From positions 1 through 5,460 of the forward strand of contig JACCZJ010000256.1 in the NCBI GenBank assembly GCA_013696065.1: a stretch of DNA of 5,460 nucleotides. The letters are read 5' to 3'. The DNA comes from Nocardioidaceae bacterium. Lineage in GTDB: Bacteria; Actinomycetota; Actinomycetes; Propionibacteriales; Nocardioidaceae. Both the position numbers and the translations under genes were made by a program. The notes beneath the pieces were generated by a model. That model worked only from the letters and a program-made list of their open reading frames with translations. It searched no databases and was not told the origin of the DNA. Shown here one piece after another: positions 4,939 through 5,460 of the stretch (position 1 is the stretch's first letter; every line of letters starts with the position of its first letter).

Positions 4939-5460
4939 GTGTCCACTGGCGCCCGTCCGTTCGCCGACGCAGTTATCCTCGCTGCTGGCACCAGCACGCG
5001 GATGGCAGGATCAGACAAGCTGCTGATGCAGGTCGGGGGATTACCGCTGCTTGCATGGACCGTCCGCGCGGCAGCTAAGGCAGCCACTGTCCGTCGAATC
5101 ATCGTCGTGTCCCGGTCGGATCGCGCGGAGGCGTTGGCGGACGAGCCCTGGCTCCGCGAAGTTCAGGCGACCGTGGTGGTGGGAGGCCAGCGCCGACAGG
5201 ATTCGGTGGCAGCTGGCGTCGAGGCGGCCGACGGGGAAGTCGTCCTGATCCACGACGGTGCCCGGCCCTTGGTCACTCCCGCCCTGTTCGACCGAGTCGC
5301 CGAGGATGCGCGTACGCACGGCGCGGCTGTGCCGATCGTCGCCGTTCCCGAGAGCATGCGCCGAATAGTCGACGGGAGAATCGTCGGGATTCTCGACCGC
5401 ACGGACTTGTATCGGTCCCAGACTCCTCACGGCGCTCAACGTCAACTCCTCCTGCAGGCT
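4939..5460 (+). CDS. ispD: 2-C-methyl-D-erythritol 4-phosphate cytidylyltransferase-like protein (IspD family), 3' end outside window
   Basis: The first 174 residues of an IspD/TarI-family cytidylyltransferase are present; IspD proteins are about 230 residues, so roughly three quarters is visible. IspD joins MEP and CTP to give CDP-methylerythritol in non-mevalonate isoprenoid synthesis, in the cytoplasm. Seen are the CTP-binding loop LAAGTSTRM (14-22) with Lys27, VGGQRRQDSV (81-90), IHDGARP (104-110), VPESMRR (136-142) and LDRTDLYRSQTPHG (152-165). AAG rather than AGG at the N-terminus, and HDGARP rather than HDAVRP, favour IspD over the ribitol-5-phosphate enzyme TarI. That alternative deserves mention because a polyol-phosphate transferase is in the same window. 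Two usual motifs deviate: the DTxK segment reads ESMR, and TPQ reads TPH. The start is GTG with a strong Shine-Dalgarno. In many genomes ispF follows or is fused, but that would lie beyond the edge. It is divergent from the zwf-like gene. Confidence 0.88.
   Translation, partial: MSTGARPFADAVILAAGTSTRMAGSDKLLMQVGGLPLLAWTVRAAAKAATVRRIIVVSRSDRAEALADEPWLREVQATVVVGGQRRQDSVAAGVEAADGEVVLIHDGARPLVTPALFDRVAEDARTHGAAVPIVAVPESMRRIVDGRIVGILDRTDLYRSQTPHGAQRQLLLQA

Noticed and set aside
4701..5102. Open frame on the minus strand crossing the divergent intergenic region
   Set aside because: It is antisense to the N-terminal CTP-binding region of the ispD-like gene and has no recognisable protein features. 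The better explanation is a high-GC chance frame.
1..5460. CRISPR array, insertion sequence or defence system
   Set aside because: I saw no regularly spaced repeats, transposase, IS-type terminal inverted repeats or nuclease/toxin genes. The only mobile-element gene is the integrase fragment at the left edge.

Overview
The window looks like chromosomal DNA of a high-GC bacterium. I favour an Actinomycetota-like host, but the IspD sequence style would also fit high-GC Chloroflexota. Reasons are the G/C-rich third codon positions, GTG and TTG starts, a tRNA gene without an encoded CCA end, and the protein family styles. The species cannot be named from this sequence.

Layout from left to right. 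(1) Positions 1-279 hold the C-terminal end of a tyrosine recombinase (integrase) that enters from the left edge. (2) Its stop codon lies 17 bp from the 3' end of a minus-strand tRNA gene with a CAT anticodon (297-370), probably elongator tRNA-Met. An integrase pointing at a tRNA 3' end is the usual arrangement at the edge of a tRNA-integrated element, so an att junction probably lies here. (3) A 315-bp gene-free stretch follows. It ends in a good extended -10 box and a perfect dyad just before the next gene. (4) A tight two-gene pair on the plus strand (686-1873 and 1885-3270) encodes a CDP-glycerol glycerophosphotransferase-like enzyme and a Wzx/MATE-type polysaccharide flippase. Together they look like a cell-surface polymer cassette: one enzyme transfers polyol-phosphate units and the other moves a lipid-linked glycan across the membrane. 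Parts of this pair are visibly less GC-rich than the genes to the right. (5) Convergent to it is a short glucose-6-phosphate dehydrogenase-family gene (4704 to 3337, minus strand). Most of the fold motifs are intact, but the substrate phosphate-binding motif is altered. (6) Divergent from that gene is an IspD-type cytidylyltransferase (4939 to the window end), which has a strong ribosome binding site and is cut by the window edge.

The zwf-like and ispD-like genes look like ordinary chromosomal metabolism (sugar-phosphate oxidation and the MEP isoprenoid pathway). The tRNA, integrase and surface-polymer pair look like the accessory part. I do not see a clearly new multi-gene system. The points most worth a second look are the altered zwf active-site motif, the putative leaderless TTG start of the transferase, the tRNA/integrase junction with a mismatched anticodon-stem pair, and the minimal transferase-plus-flippase cassette.
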